NCBI GenBank assembly: GCA_947175265.1 | Contig: CAMWMD010000013.1 | Location: 1-64,000, forward strand | DNA length: 64,000 bases | Reading direction: 5' to 3' | From: an uncultured Porphyromonadaceae bacterium | GTDB lineage: Bacteria; Bacteroidota; Bacteroidia; Bacteroidales; Muribaculaceae | Shown here: positions 27,532-37,077 of the stretch, in pieces | Numbering within the stretch: the stretch's first letter is position 1 | How the letters are laid out: each line of letters starts with the position of its first letter | Made by a program: the position numbers and the translations under genes | Notes under the pieces: model-generated | Seen by the model: only the letters and a program-made list of their open reading frames with translations | What the model was told of the DNA's origin: nothing | Database searches by the model: none

Positions 27532-28215
27532 TCATGCCTTTGTTTTTTTCGGTTTAAAAGCATTCCATAAAATGAAAATTATGCATACTGCTCCGATTCC
27601 ATAACCTATCCATGTCAGATAAGTGTTATACTCCTCTACCTTGATAAACAATTGATCGGGGGAAACGGTCTGCGCGAGCCAATACCCAAGCGCACCCAGG
27701 ATTCCATTCCATACAAGGGCTCCTAAAAAAGTAAACAGAGCAAATTGGCCTACATTCATTTTAGAGATACCGGCAGGTATGGAGATAAGCTGTCTGATTG
27801 CCGGAATCAACCTCCCGACAAATGTTGAAATCGCTCCATGCTTATCAAAATATGCCTCCGCTTTCTCCACCTTCTCCTTATTGATCATCAGAATATGGCC
27901 TACCCTGCTTTCTGCAAAAGAATAAACAACCGGCCTCCCGATCCATAGGGCAAGATAATAATTGATGAAAGCTCCCACGAGTGCTCCCAGGGTGGCAATT
28001 ATCACTACAAGAAATATATTCATGTCTGAGCCGGCTCCCGCATTCGTACTTGCAAGATACGCTGCCGGAGGCACAACTACCTCTGATGGGAAAGGGATAA
28101 ACGAACTCTCAATCACCATGAAGACAAATACAAAAAGATAATTGGCATTATCGACAAACCACTGAAAGAATTGGCTTGCGTCAAAAAGTGCCAAAGGGAT
28201 AAGGTCAATCACCAT
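27532..28215 (-). CDS. DedA-family membrane protein
   Basis: A 227-residue protein with five to six hydrophobic segments. DedA/VTT-domain signatures are present: FMVIESSFIPFPSEVVVPPAAYLA near residue 36, YLALWIGRP near 88 and FVGRLIPAIRQLISIPAGISKM near 132, with the conserved Arg residues. DedA proteins act as lipid scramblases or flippases and affect proton-motive force and drug resistance; the lipid moved here is unknown. Confidence 0.88.
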   Translation of the reverse strand: MVIDLIPLALFDASQFFQWFVDNANYLFVFVFMVIESSFIPFPSEVVVPPAAYLASTNAGAGSDMNIFLVVIIATLGALVGAFINYYLALWIGRPVVYSFAESRVGHILMINKEKVEKAEAYFDKHGAISTFVGRLIPAIRQLISIPAGISKMNVGQFALFTFLGALVWNGILGALGYWLAQTVSPDQLFIKVEEYNTYLTWIGYGIGAVCIIFILWNAFKPKKTKA

Positions 28216-28250
28216 ATTTATTAATCAGTTTCTTTTGAACGAATTATTCT

Positions 28251-29912
28251 CTATATAAAAATTATAACCAGCAATTGTGCTATCACGACTCTTGTAAACA
28301 TCGCCAAGGGATAGACTGTGGCATAACTTACCGAGGCCAAATCCCCGGGAAGGGTATCATTAGCATAATTCAATGCCATTGGATTTGCCATGGCTCCACA
28401 GACCATACCGCAAGTTGAACCGAAGTCCATCTTCCACAGGCGCATTGACATCATTCCCACGATTAATACTGGAATGACAGTAATCGCAAAACCTGCTCCT
28501 ATCCAAACCAATCCGTCACCTCGGAATATCGTCTCGACAAAGTGGGCACCCGCATCAAGACCTAAGCATGCGAGATATAAAGACAAGCCTATACCCCTCA
28601 ACATAAGATTGGCACTCCTGGTAGTATAAGTCACCATGTGGAGGTTAGGGCCGAAGCGTCCCATCAAAATTCCCACGACAATCGGACCTCCGGCCAATCC
28701 TAACCTGACTGGAACAGAAATGCCGGGTATCATTATGGGTAGTGAACCGAGAAGTAAACCAAGAACTATTCCAATGAAAATGACAGCAAGATTAGGATCC
28801 TTAAGTTTTGATTCGGTATTACCCAACAACTTGGCCACCTCATCTATCTGTTTATCCTTTCCTACTACGGTTAGGCGGTCGCCTAACTGGAGCACCAACC
28901 CCGGAGTAGCAAGCAGACTTACCCCACTTCTTGATACTCTGGTGATATTGATACCATAGTTATTTCTAAGTTTGAGTGAACCCAACTTATGTCCATTAAT
29001 TTCAGGTTTACTGATGATGATATGGCGAGAGGTAAGACTACTGTCAATCTTGTTCCAGTCAATCTTACCCGTGTTCCAATCACGACTTTCATGTTCTCCC
29101 AAGAAAGCCGACAGACCTTCCACTTCCCTTTCTGTCGTGATAATCATCAATCTGTCGCCATCATTAATTCTGAAATCTGATGTCGGGACATGTACCTCCC
29201 CCTCATGCCATATCCTGGATATTACAAAAGGTGTCTTGCATATCTTGGCCACCTCCTCAACAGTCTTACCGTAAATGCCGGGATTCTTTACCCTAAATGT
29301 GGCTATAAAAGTCAGGTTCTCTTCTTCCTGGTTCCCGGAGATTATATCCCCTGTCCTGACAAAGCATTTTCTCATAAAGACTATAGCGATTATCACTCCT
29401 ACGACTCCCAAAGGATAAGTGACTGCACAACTCAAGGCCGCTCCGTTTGCCGAAAGACCCACCTGACTCAATGTCTGTTGTGCCGCTCCGAGAGATGGAG
29501 TGTTGGTGGTGGCACCACTAATGATACCTACCATATCCTGCATAGGTATATGAACGACATAAGAGAGAAATACCGCAAGTCCCGTACCAACAAGCACTGT
29601 GGCAAGACCAAGCATATTCAGTTTTACCCCTCCCTTACGGAACGAACTGAAAAATCCGGGTCCAACCTTTAGTCCAAGTTCATAGACAAACAATACGAGA
29701 CCGAAACTTTCCGCGTATTGCAACATGGACTGATCAACCGACAGCCCCAAATGACCTGCGAGAATTCCTGCAAAGAATACCCAGGTAACACCAAGCGACA
29801 CTCCGAATATCTGAATCTTGCCTAAGCCGAGACCAACCGCTATAATGACTGAAATAACAATCACCGCCTGGAGAGGAGTGTGTGTAATGAATATGTCATT
29901 GAGCCATTCCAT
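28251..29912 (-). CDS. AspT/YidE-type transporter with two RCK-C domains
   Basis: A 553-residue putative exchanger. Five to six transmembrane segments (residues ~10-185) are followed by two cytoplasmic RCK_C/TrkA-C domains (VKNPGIYGKTVEEVA near 210, and INGHKLGSLKLRNNYGINITRV near 310), then a second membrane half with GPIVVGILMGRFGP near 415 and YANDTLPGDLASVSYATVYP near 520. This is the layout of the aspartate:alanine exchanger family. Substrate unknown. ATG at 29912 starts two bases after the UDG-like stop. A second family member is truncated at the right window edge. Confidence 0.87.
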   Translation of the reverse strand: MEWLNDIFITHTPLQAVIVISVIIAVGLGLGKIQIFGVSLGVTWVFFAGILAGHLGLSVDQSMLQYAESFGLVLFVYELGLKVGPGFFSSFRKGGVKLNMLGLATVLVGTGLAVFLSYVVHIPMQDMVGIISGATTNTPSLGAAQQTLSQVGLSANGAALSCAVTYPLGVVGVIIAIVFMRKCFVRTGDIISGNQEEENLTFIATFRVKNPGIYGKTVEEVAKICKTPFVISRIWHEGEVHVPTSDFRINDGDRLMIITTEREVEGLSAFLGEHESRDWNTGKIDWNKIDSSLTSRHIIISKPEINGHKLGSLKLRNNYGINITRVSRSGVSLLATPGLVLQLGDRLTVVGKDKQIDEVAKLLGNTESKLKDPNLAVIFIGIVLGLLLGSLPIMIPGISVPVRLGLAGGPIVVGILMGRFGPNLHMVTYTTRSANLMLRGIGLSLYLACLGLDAGAHFVETIFRGDGLVWIGAGFAITVIPVLIVGMMSMRLWKMDFGSTCGMVCGAMANPMALNYANDTLPGDLASVSYATVYPLAMFTRVVIAQLLVIIFI

Positions 29913-29914
29913 AT

Positions 29915-30481
29915 TCACAAAACGCCACAATTACGGAACATCTTTTCATAATACTCCGCCTTTAACTCAAGCTTGAGTGGATAGGCTCGGCTGGTTGAGG
30001 GCATCCTCCAGATTGATAAACCTGAACCGGAAACAACTTTCTCTCCCATTTTGGGTACAGTAGTGCCGGTCAAGTCTGCTATCACTCCGGCAGCCTTCTC
30101 TCCTGTCGTGCATAAGGTATGACATTCAGGAATTTTTTCAAGAAGTTCTTTTAACGGTACTGGTTCCAGAATCTCTAAAAATTTATCGGATGCGTTACCC
30201 TGAAGACGACGCACCTTGCGGGCGGTATCGTTCATCGCTATGCCTTTCTCCACAAGTAGGCTCTTGATGGCATCCAGATTAAAACTTTTCCGATCCTGAT
30301 TGCACAAAGCATACCTATCGCCGAAGAATATCAAGCCCATCATATACCAGAAATCATTGGTTCTGTTGGGATAGTAAAAATTCATCGACCATCTTTTGGG
30401 TTGAGGTGGGAATGTGCCCATAATCAACACTTTGGCATTTTCAGGGATGAAGGGTGGCCAAGGGTGTTGTTCAATTTCCAT
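29915..30481 (-). CDS. uracil-DNA-glycosylase-family protein
   Basis: A 188-residue protein of the uracil-DNA glycosylase superfamily, closest in pattern to the MUG-type group: VLIMGTFPPQPKRWSMNFYY near residue 19 replaces the usual GxxPG motif, NRTNDFWYMMG near 41 matches the NRFW region, and MPSTSRAYPLK near 160 is the intercalation loop. Damage specificity cannot be read from sequence. The gene starts at the ATG in TGATG shared with the flavodiiron stop codon, so it is translationally coupled to it. A GTG one codon upstream is the only other start. Confidence 0.75.
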   Translation of the reverse strand: MEIEQHPWPPFIPENAKVLIMGTFPPQPKRWSMNFYYPNRTNDFWYMMGLIFFGDRYALCNQDRKSFNLDAIKSLLVEKGIAMNDTARKVRRLQGNASDKFLEILEPVPLKELLEKIPECHTLCTTGEKAAGVIADLTGTTVPKMGEKVVSGSGLSIWRMPSTSRAYPLKLELKAEYYEKMFRNCGVL

Positions 30482-31677
30482 CACTTGAGTTTTAAGGCGT
30501 TAACCACGCTTTCTGCAAGTTGTTCGACGGCTGTATAAGTCGATTCTGAAGCCGAATGCTTCATCTCAAGGGTCGCTACCGGCTCCATTTTCATCTTATT
30601 CAGATATTCTCCAAGAGTTTTTGCAGCGGCTGAAGCCCAGGTGAATGAGCCAAATGTGGCAAACACCTTGTTTTTAATTTCCCTCGTCTCCATCGCAATC
30701 ATGAAATTTTCAACAGGGGGGAAGAGGTGCATCGAATATGTCGGTCCCCCGACAATCAACCCCTCATAACGGAATGCATCAGATATCATGTAACTGAGGT
30801 CCGCTTTTGCCGCATTATGGATTTTTATATTTTTCACTCCTCTTGCAGCAAGCTGACGCGCAATGCTTTCTGCGATTTCACCTGTATTACCATACATTGA
30901 GCCAAATATTATCGTCACACCCGGCTCACTCTCATATTTGCTGAGACGGTCATAGATATCCACAACCTTGGCAATATTTTCATGCCAGATGGGTCCATGT
31001 GTAGGACATATATATTTCAGAGTCAGGCCAGAAGTCTTTTCCAACGCCTTCTGAACAAAGCGCCCGTACTTACCGACAATGTTGGAGTAATAACGGTACA
31101 TCTCATCCCAATACCAATCGGTATTCATTTCCGTGTCCACGACCCCTCCGTTTAATGCTCCGAAACAGCCAAAGGCATCACCGGAAAATATCACACCCGA
31201 TTCCTCAAGATAGGTCATCATGGTTTCAGGCCAATGCACCATTGGTGTGAGTACAACCTTCAATGATTTTCCTCCAAGGTCCAAGACGTCGCCATCCTTA
31301 ACCTCCATGAACCGTGAATCGTCATTAATATGATAGAAACCCTTTATCATGGCAATCGTGTGCTTGTTTCCGACAATCTTAAGATTTGGGAAATGAGACA
31401 ATATCATCGGTATACCGCCCGAATGATCCGGCTCCATGTGATTCACCACCAGATAATCTATCTCCGACTCCCCTATCTCCGCAAATATCGCACGGAAATA
31501 ATTGTGGACAGCGCCTACCTCTACCGTATCAATCAATGCTGTTTTCGTGTTTCCCCTTACTATATAGGAGTTATAACTTACTCCGTTGGGAAGCGACCAT
31601 AGCCCTTCAAACCGGTCGGTCGTACGATCATTAACCCCTACATAATAAACTCCCTCTGTGATTTTACTGATATTCAT
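30481..31677 (-). CDS. flavodiiron protein (FprA-type oxygen or NO reductase)
   Basis: A 398-residue two-domain enzyme that reduces oxygen to water (or NO) in anaerobes. The N-terminal metallo-beta-lactamase domain holds the di-iron ligands: VVNHMEPDHSGG near residue 78, MVHWPETM near 145, SGDAFGCFG near 163 and CPTHGPIWH near 222. The C-terminal flavodoxin domain begins with IIFGSMYGNTGEIAES near 252, the FMN loop. It leads the operon that continues with the UDG-like gene. Electron donor not seen nearby. Confidence 0.94.
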   Translation of the reverse strand: MNISKITEGVYYVGVNDRTTDRFEGLWSLPNGVSYNSYIVRGNTKTALIDTVEVGAVHNYFRAIFAEIGESEIDYLVVNHMEPDHSGGIPMILSHFPNLKIVGNKHTIAMIKGFYHINDDSRFMEVKDGDVLDLGGKSLKVVLTPMVHWPETMMTYLEESGVIFSGDAFGCFGALNGGVVDTEMNTDWYWDEMYRYYSNIVGKYGRFVQKALEKTSGLTLKYICPTHGPIWHENIAKVVDIYDRLSKYESEPGVTIIFGSMYGNTGEIAESIARQLAARGVKNIKIHNAAKADLSYMISDAFRYEGLIVGGPTYSMHLFPPVENFMIAMETREIKNKVFATFGSFTWASAAAKTLGEYLNKMKMEPVATLEMKHSASESTYTAVEQLAESVVNALKLK

Positions 31678-31756
31678 AATATATGCAATTTATGGAGAAA
31701 ACGCGGTGTCGCGTTGTGGAAATCCCCTTTACTTAATGTAATAACAATTCAGACTG

Positions 31757-31787
31757 CAAAATTACTTAAATTTCGTATTAATCCAAA
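31757..31787 (-). promoter_or_regulatory. promoter of the flavodiiron operon
   Basis: On the minus strand TTTG (31787-31784), 19 bases, TAATTTTG (31764-31757), then a leader of about 75 bases to the start codon at 31677. A rightward -7 element, TAACTTTG (31819-31826), for the DUF486 gene lies just beyond. Confidence 0.75.
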
Positions 31788-31864
31788 GGAAGATTCCTGC
31801 CATTGAAGAAATTTTGAGTAACTTTGCACCCGGATTGGAAATCTAAATTTGTAGAGTCTTTTAT

Positions 31865-32245
31865 ATGAAAGCATCTTTAATCACAATCCTGCTTCTGATT
31901 GTTTCGAACGTCTTCATGACATTTGCATGGTACGGACATTTGAAACTTCAATCAGCAGGAATTTCAAAAAACTGGCCTCTGATTGTCGTCATCCTGTTCT
32001 CGTGGGGAATCGCTCTCCTTGAGTATCTGTTCATGATTCCCGCCAACAGAATAGGTTTTCAGGAAAACGGTGGCCCCTTCTCTCTATTCCAATTGAAAAT
32101 CATTCAGGAGGTGATTTCACTGACCGTGTTCACCATCCTTGCAATGTTCTTTCTCTCAGGTGAGAAACTTCATTGGAATAATGTGGCGGCTTTCATTTGT
32201 CTTGTTGCCGCAGTTTGTTTTACGTTTCTTCCCAACAAATCGTAA
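31865..32245 (+). CDS. DUF486 (DMT-like) small membrane protein
   Basis: A 126-residue protein with four hydrophobic segments, the length and topology of the DUF486 family, which is distantly related to small drug/metabolite transporters. Recognisable sequence: FMTFAWYGHLK near residue 18 and WGIALLEYLFMIPANRIGF near 47. Function unknown. A -7 element (31819-31826) precedes it, and dus follows after 20 bases. Confidence 0.83.
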   Translation: MKASLITILLLIVSNVFMTFAWYGHLKLQSAGISKNWPLIVVILFSWGIALLEYLFMIPANRIGFQENGGPFSLFQLKIIQEVISLTVFTILAMFFLSGEKLHWNNVAAFICLVAAVCFTFLPNKS

Positions 32246-32265
32246 ATTATCCCATCATTGGATTT

Positions 32266-33195
32266 ATGACTACTTTTCATTTTGCCCCGATTCAGGGACA
32301 TACTGATGCTTCCTATAGACATTTTCACAAAGAATTCTACGGAAACTCTCCTCAGATTACTTACTATACTCCTTTCATAAGGCTTGAGCATGATGAGGTG
32401 AGACAGAGAGATTCTAAAGATTTGACATCATCCTTAAATTCCGGAATGACTCTCGTTCCGCAGATTATATTTCGTGATGAACAGGAGTTGAACGCCTTAA
32501 TCGGTATCTTAAAACGTACCGGATGTAAGGAAATAAATCTAAACATGGGATGTCCGTTCCCCCTTCAGACAGGACATGGGCGAGGAGCGGCCACCATATC
32601 CTCCCCTATCATGGGTCAGGCGGTCGCAGAAGCGGTAAGCAATAACCCGGATATCACCTTTTCTTTAAAGATGAGACTGGGATTGAATGATCCTGATGAA
32701 TGGAAAATTTTACTCCCGTTTCTGAATGACGTTAGCCTTAAGGATATAACCGTTCATCCGCGCATTGCCCGTCAACAATATACCGGTGACCTGCACCTTA
32801 ACCAATTCTCTGAATTAATTGGTGAAAGCGTTAATCCGGTAGTGTTTAATGGGGATATCAGAACACCGGGCGACATAGACCGCATTTTGTCTGAATTCCC
32901 GAAAATTTCAGGCATTATGATTGGAAGGGGTCTTCTCGCCCGCCCCTCCTTAATAGAGGAATGGACCTCGGGACATGAATTGGCTCCCTCCGAACGCAAG
33001 GAACGTATGCTGGAGTTTCATAGGTCCCTCCTATCCCATTACAATGAGACTCTGTGCGGCGAGAGCCAAATTATATCAAAAATTAAGCCATTCTGGGAAT
33101 ATGCGGAGGATGAAATAGGGAGGAAAGCCTGGAAAGCAATCCGTAAAGCGGGAAATATCGCCAAATACCACTCGGCTGTGGCGATGATAAAATGA
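32266..33195 (+). CDS. dus: tRNA-dihydrouridine synthase family protein
   Basis: FMN-dependent reduction of uridines in tRNA. The 309-residue product starts at MTTFHFAPIQGHTD (a longer open frame from 32197 overlaps DUF486 and lacks family sequence). Key motifs: LNMGCPFPLQTGHGRGAA near residue 92 with the catalytic Cys, FSLKMRLG near 125, VHPRIARQQYTGD near 160, VFNGDI near 190 and IMIGRGLLARP near 215. The target position in tRNA is not predictable from sequence. Confidence 0.92.
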   Translation: MTTFHFAPIQGHTDASYRHFHKEFYGNSPQITYYTPFIRLEHDEVRQRDSKDLTSSLNSGMTLVPQIIFRDEQELNALIGILKRTGCKEINLNMGCPFPLQTGHGRGAATISSPIMGQAVAEAVSNNPDITFSLKMRLGLNDPDEWKILLPFLNDVSLKDITVHPRIARQQYTGDLHLNQFSELIGESVNPVVFNGDIRTPGDIDRILSEFPKISGIMIGRGLLARPSLIEEWTSGHELAPSERKERMLEFHRSLLSHYNETLCGESQIISKIKPFWEYAEDEIGRKAWKAIRKAGNIAKYHSAVAMIK

Positions 33196-33225
33196 CAGAA
33201 ACAAATCTTTTCGAATATTACGAAA

Positions 33226-33909
33226 ATGAAAATATTAATTTTGACAGCGATGGACAAGGAGTTGCAACTTATCCTGTCGCATCTGAATGAAGTCAACGAA
33301 AGAACTGAAGCCGGCATAAATTTATTTACCGGCCGTATCGGCGACCATCACATCACATTGGCTAAATGCGGCATTGGGAAAGTCAATGCTGCAATACGCA
33401 CCTTTTCACTGATTCAGATATTCAAGCCTGATCTTGTACTTAACAGTGGAGTGGCGGGGGGGGCAGGCTTACCCATAGGCTCGATTCTTATAGCAGATAA
33501 GGTTGCATACGATGATGTGTGGTGTGGCCCTGGTACGAATTTCGGTGAAGCAGATGGTTGTCCGTTGTTTTTCTTGCCGTCGCCACAAATAATCAGACTT
33601 GCCCAAAGTCTCGGCGATACCCTTCACAATGTGTATTACGGACTGATGTGCAGCGGCGACCGCTTCATATCGACGCATGAGGAAGTGATGTTTATACGCT
33701 CTCATTTCCCTGATGTGAAAGCCGTAGACATGGAGTCTGCCTCAATAGCACAAGTGTGTTTCATGACTAACACACCCTTCAACATCATCAGGGTTGTCAG
33801 TGACACTCCGGGAGAAGGAGAAAATATTGAACAATACAGGAATTTTTGGCAAGATGCCCCTGTAAAGACATTTGAAGTGGTAAGAAAAATAATAGAGAAT
33901 CTGAAATAG
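33226..33909 (+). CDS. mtnN: 5'-methylthioadenosine/S-adenosylhomocysteine nucleosidase
   Basis: Cleaves adenine from MTA and SAH, which recycles methionine and is needed alongside polyamine and methylation reactions. The 227-residue protein shows ILTAMDKELQ at residue 4, LAKCGIGKVNAA near 44, NSGVAGGAG near 75, KAVDMESASIAQV near 164 with the catalytic-region Glu, and VVSDTPG near 190 with the catalytic Asp. It sits between dus and the BASS transporter on one strand (30- and 10-base gaps). Confidence 0.94.
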   Translation: MKILILTAMDKELQLILSHLNEVNERTEAGINLFTGRIGDHHITLAKCGIGKVNAAIRTFSLIQIFKPDLVLNSGVAGGAGLPIGSILIADKVAYDDVWCGPGTNFGEADGCPLFFLPSPQIIRLAQSLGDTLHNVYYGLMCSGDRFISTHEEVMFIRSHFPDVKAVDMESASIAQVCFMTNTPFNIIRVVSDTPGEGENIEQYRNFWQDAPVKTFEVVRKIIENLK

Positions 33910-33919
33910 TAGAAATACG

Positions 33920-34864
33920 ATGAAGATTGAACTGAGTAAATCAACCTTAAAGACTCTTATGCTCCCGATCGCTATGGTGGCGGGAGCAATTTTTTATCCT
34001 TGGATGGGGCATCTCACATTCCTCTCCCCCTATCTGATTTTCACAATGCTATTTATCACATATTGCAAATTAAAAATCAGTGATTTTAAGCCAAACCGTT
34101 TTGAAGTAACGCTTCTTGTCACCCAGATAGTGCTTGCAATATTGGCATATTTGCTTTGCTATTTCTGGAACAGGACATTGGCTGAGGGCGTTTTCATTTG
34201 CTTTATTATCCCGACAGCCACGGCTGCACCTGTGATTACGTCCATGCTTGGAGGAAGCATTTCAAAAGTGGCCACGTATAGTCTTTTATGTAATGCCTTC
34301 GTGGCTATAGCCGGCCCACTGATGTTTGCAGCAATCGGGGAACATCCTGAAATAACATTCCTTCACTCTTTCGGAATGATTCTTGCCCAGGTATTCCCCT
34401 TGATTCTTGCGCCTCTTGCCCTGGCCTTGATTCTCAGGTATGTTTCTCCAAAAATACATTCCAAAATAGTCGGCATGCAACAACTCTCCTTTTATCTCTG
34501 GGCTGTCTCCCTTTTTATAGTAGTCGGAAGTTGTGTGGCATTCGCCATCAAAAATTGGACTCCCGAATCCACTTCCACCATGCTCCTTCTTGCATTGGGC
34601 GCATTAGTGGCATGTGTCCTTCAATTTAAACTTGGAAGAGTCATCGGTGGAAAGTTTGGAGATAAAGTTTCGGGTGGCCAAGGGCTGGGTCAAAAGAATA
34701 CGGTTCTTGCAGTCTGGTTGGCGCTCGCATATCTCAACCCGATAGCCTCTATTGCACCGGCATCTTATGTTGCCTGGCAGAATATCATAAACTCCTGGCA
34801 ACTTATGCGACATCAGTCGAGACTCAGGAAATCTTTTCCTGAGTCTGACTCTTCGAAGCGTTGA
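33920..34864 (+). CDS. bile acid:sodium symporter (BASS) family transporter
   Basis: A 314-residue protein with nine to ten hydrophobic segments. IPTATAAPVITSMLGGSI near residue 98 and QGLGQKNTVLAVWLAL near 255 correspond to the two BASS crossover regions. Substrates in this family include bile acids, pantoate and 2-keto acids; none can be assigned here. Its last 41 bases overlap the convergent DEAD-box helicase gene. Confidence 0.78.
   Translation: MKIELSKSTLKTLMLPIAMVAGAIFYPWMGHLTFLSPYLIFTMLFITYCKLKISDFKPNRFEVTLLVTQIVLAILAYLLCYFWNRTLAEGVFICFIIPTATAAPVITSMLGGSISKVATYSLLCNAFVAIAGPLMFAAIGEHPEITFLHSFGMILAQVFPLILAPLALALILRYVSPKIHSKIVGMQQLSFYLWAVSLFIVVGSCVAFAIKNWTPESTSTMLLLALGALVACVLQFKLGRVIGGKFGDKVSGGQGLGQKNTVLAVWLALAYLNPIASIAPASYVAWQNIINSWQLMRHQSRLRKSFPESDSSKR
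34821..34845. terminator. hairpin inside overlapping convergent gene ends
   Basis: GACTCAGGAAA (34821-34831) pairs with TTTCCTGAGTC (34835-34845) around a three-base loop, a perfect 11-bp stem. The whole element is coding on the plus strand and overlaps the helicase 3' end. Neither strand has a T tract, so termination is possible but not proven. Confidence 0.45.
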
Positions 34865-36227
34865 CTTTGCTTGAAAAGTTTCTGCCCCTCCTTATATACC
34901 TCTTCTTCGGTTTTGACTTTTCCGATGGATAGGTTTCTTGATTTTCCGGATTATTCCTATTATTTCCTTCCGGATTCTTTTTTGAAGCATTAAATGACTT
35001 ATATCTCTGGTTACGCCCTCCATAATTTCTCCTGAAATTTCCCCCTTTACTTTTCTCGTTTTGACTCCCCTTCGTCTGATTGTAAGCCGGAGCCTCTCCG
35101 AGATCTGACGGCACCGGCAATTTATCCACCTCCTTCTCAAGCAAACGCTCAATCAATCTGAACCGACCCCTCTCCTTTTCACTGATGAAGGTATAAGCAC
35201 ATCCCTCTCTGTCTGCACGAGCCGTTCTACCGATACGGTGGATATAATCTTCACCTTCATGAGGGACATCATAATTGATGACTGTCTCAATATTATCAAT
35301 ATCAATACCGCGTGCAATTATATCTGTGGCCACCACAACATTAATTCTGGAAGCCTTAAATTTGAGCATTACTTCCTCCCGCTCGTTCTGAGGGAGATCA
35401 GAGTGCATCGCTGCAACCTTAATATTTAATTTGTTCAGAGCCCTTGATAGTTCTTTCACCTTTTGTTTTGACGATGAGAAAATCAGAACTCTCTTCGGTG
35501 GATTCTCCTTAAAGAGTCTTTCAAGAATAGGAAATTTTTGAGTCTCGTAACAGACGTATGCCATCTGCTTTATTTTCTCCGCAGGTTTTGACACAGCAAG
35601 TTTTACCTCAGCAGGGTCTCTCAGAATCTGCTTTGCCATCATCTGAATCTTTGGAGGCATGGTCGCAGAAAAGAGAAGTGTCTGCCTTTCCTTGGGGAGA
35701 TGACCCACAATTTGCATTATATCGTCAAAGAAACCCATATCGAGCATTCGGTCCGCTTCATCAAGTACGAAAAAGGATACTTTCGACAAATCCACATACC
35801 CCATACTCAAATGAGCGAGCAACCTACCGGGAGTTGCAATGACAACATCGGCTCCGCTTTTCAGACCTTTTCTTTGTTGCTCGTATGTATGGCCGTCAGT
35901 GCCACCATAAATGGCCATACTGCTGACCGGCATAAAATATGAAAATCCTTGCATTTGCCTGTCAATCTGTTGTGCCAATTCCCTTGTAGGAGCCATTACA
36001 ACACAATTGACATTTTCCTGAGGATAATTATCGTTTACAAGTCTTTCTATCACCGGAAGCAGATATGCCGCGGTTTTTCCTGTGCCTGTCTGTGCCACAG
36101 CAAGAAGATCTCTCCCTTCCAGAACCGGAGGTATTGCAAGTTCTTGAATTGGTGTACACTCATCGAAATGCATATCATAGAGGGCATCAAGGAGGTCATC
36201 ATTAGTCAGTATGTCTTCGAAACGCAT
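34824..36227 (-). CDS. rhlE: DEAD-box RNA helicase (RhlE-like)
   Basis: ATP-dependent RNA helicase. The 467-residue protein has all core motifs: Q motif TPIQELAIP near residue 25, Walker A AQTGTGKTAA near 44, APTRELAQQ, VIATPGR near 145, VLDEADRMLDMGF (DEAD box) near 170, FSATMP (SAT) near 203, VATDIIARGIDI near 300 and HRIGRTARAD near 332. The tail from about residue 390 is basic and rich in Asn, Lys and Arg (GGNFRRNYGGRNQRYKS), typical of RNA-binding tails. ATG at 36227 gives the family N-terminus; an upstream Met at 36296 does not. Confidence 0.93.
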   Translation of the reverse strand: MRFEDILTNDDLLDALYDMHFDECTPIQELAIPPVLEGRDLLAVAQTGTGKTAAYLLPVIERLVNDNYPQENVNCVVMAPTRELAQQIDRQMQGFSYFMPVSSMAIYGGTDGHTYEQQRKGLKSGADVVIATPGRLLAHLSMGYVDLSKVSFFVLDEADRMLDMGFFDDIMQIVGHLPKERQTLLFSATMPPKIQMMAKQILRDPAEVKLAVSKPAEKIKQMAYVCYETQKFPILERLFKENPPKRVLIFSSSKQKVKELSRALNKLNIKVAAMHSDLPQNEREEVMLKFKASRINVVVATDIIARGIDIDNIETVINYDVPHEGEDYIHRIGRTARADREGCAYTFISEKERGRFRLIERLLEKEVDKLPVPSDLGEAPAYNQTKGSQNEKSKGGNFRRNYGGRNQRYKSFNASKKNPEGNNRNNPENQETYPSEKSKPKKRYIRRGRNFSSKVNASKSQTQEKIS

Positions 36228-36512
36228 CGCAAAAATCTTATTATATAAAATAATCAATCTGAGCTTTCGGTCTTTATGCCATCTGAACATACTCAAAAAT
36301 TTGCATGTCAGAATAAATTATAAAATATGACCGGCTCATAATAATTGAATATCTGCAAAATTAGTAATTTTTATCAATTTTTCAAAAATAAAGTTCCATG
36401 ATATAAAATGCAAGAAAACTCAAATATTAATAAAAATTTTTCTTCATTCACACAATAATTAATAACACTCATGAGTTATCTTAGTGAAACGACTTTACTA
36501 CTTACTAACAAC

Positions 36513-37019
36513 ATGAAGACGAACAATTCGTTCCAAAAAAAGATTCTGGGTCTTCAGGCAAACCTTCTGAGTTTTGCCTATCAGCTTACTTCCAATCGTG
36601 AAGAAGCGCACGACCTCCTTCAGGACACTACCCTTAAGGCACTTGATAACGAAGAAAAGTTTGTTGACAATGTGAACTTTAAGGGATGGGTATTCACCAT
36701 CATGCGTAACATCTTCATCAACAATTACCGTCAGTCTGTTAAAAAGGCTACTGTAATTGATCAGTCTGAAGATTTATTCCATTTGAATCTCTCGCAGGAT
36801 TCAGGTCTTTCCACTCCGGAGGGATCCTACGCCGTTAAAGAGATTTCCGCCGCTCTCAACGAGTTCTCCGACGAATACAGAATACCATTCAATCTGTACG
36901 TCGCCGGTTACAAATATTCAGAGATCGCGGAAAAAATGAATCTCCCTATCGGTACGGTCAAAACGAGAATTTTCGTTGCTCGCCAGAAACTTCGTGAGCA
37001 ACTGAAAGATTTCAGATAA
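36513..37019 (+). CDS. ECF-type RNA polymerase sigma factor, copy 1
   Basis: A 168-residue sigma-70 family factor. Region 2 runs from residue ~10 to 80 (LLSFAYQLTSNREEAHDLLQ, then FKGWVFTIMRNIFINNYR for -10 recognition) and region 4 from ~115 to 165 (YKYSEIAEKMNLPIGTVKTR helix-turn-helix). No anti-sigma factor gene is adjacent. The ATG at 36513 aligns with the start of copy 2; an in-frame ATG at 36471 would add 14 residues. A terminator separates the copies, so each has its own transcript. Confidence 0.88.
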   Translation: MKTNNSFQKKILGLQANLLSFAYQLTSNREEAHDLLQDTTLKALDNEEKFVDNVNFKGWVFTIMRNIFINNYRQSVKKATVIDQSEDLFHLNLSQDSGLSTPEGSYAVKEISAALNEFSDEYRIPFNLYVAGYKYSEIAEKMNLPIGTVKTRIFVARQKLREQLKDFR

Positions 37020-37045
37020 AATGGATCACGCATGAGTCAGTTTCA

Positions 37046-37077
37046 AGCGGCTGCCCTTTTAAGGACAGCCGCTTTTT
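37046..37077 (+). terminator. terminator of ECF sigma copy 1
   Basis: AGCGGCTG (from 37046) pairs with CAGCCGCT, with an inner CCTT/AAGG extension across one mismatch, followed by a T run to 37077. Confidence 0.88.

Noticed and set aside
28390-28959. Two Pro/Thr-rich plus-strand ORFs opposite the AspT-type transporter
   Set aside because: The composition reflects antisense reading of a hydrophobic membrane gene; no motifs.
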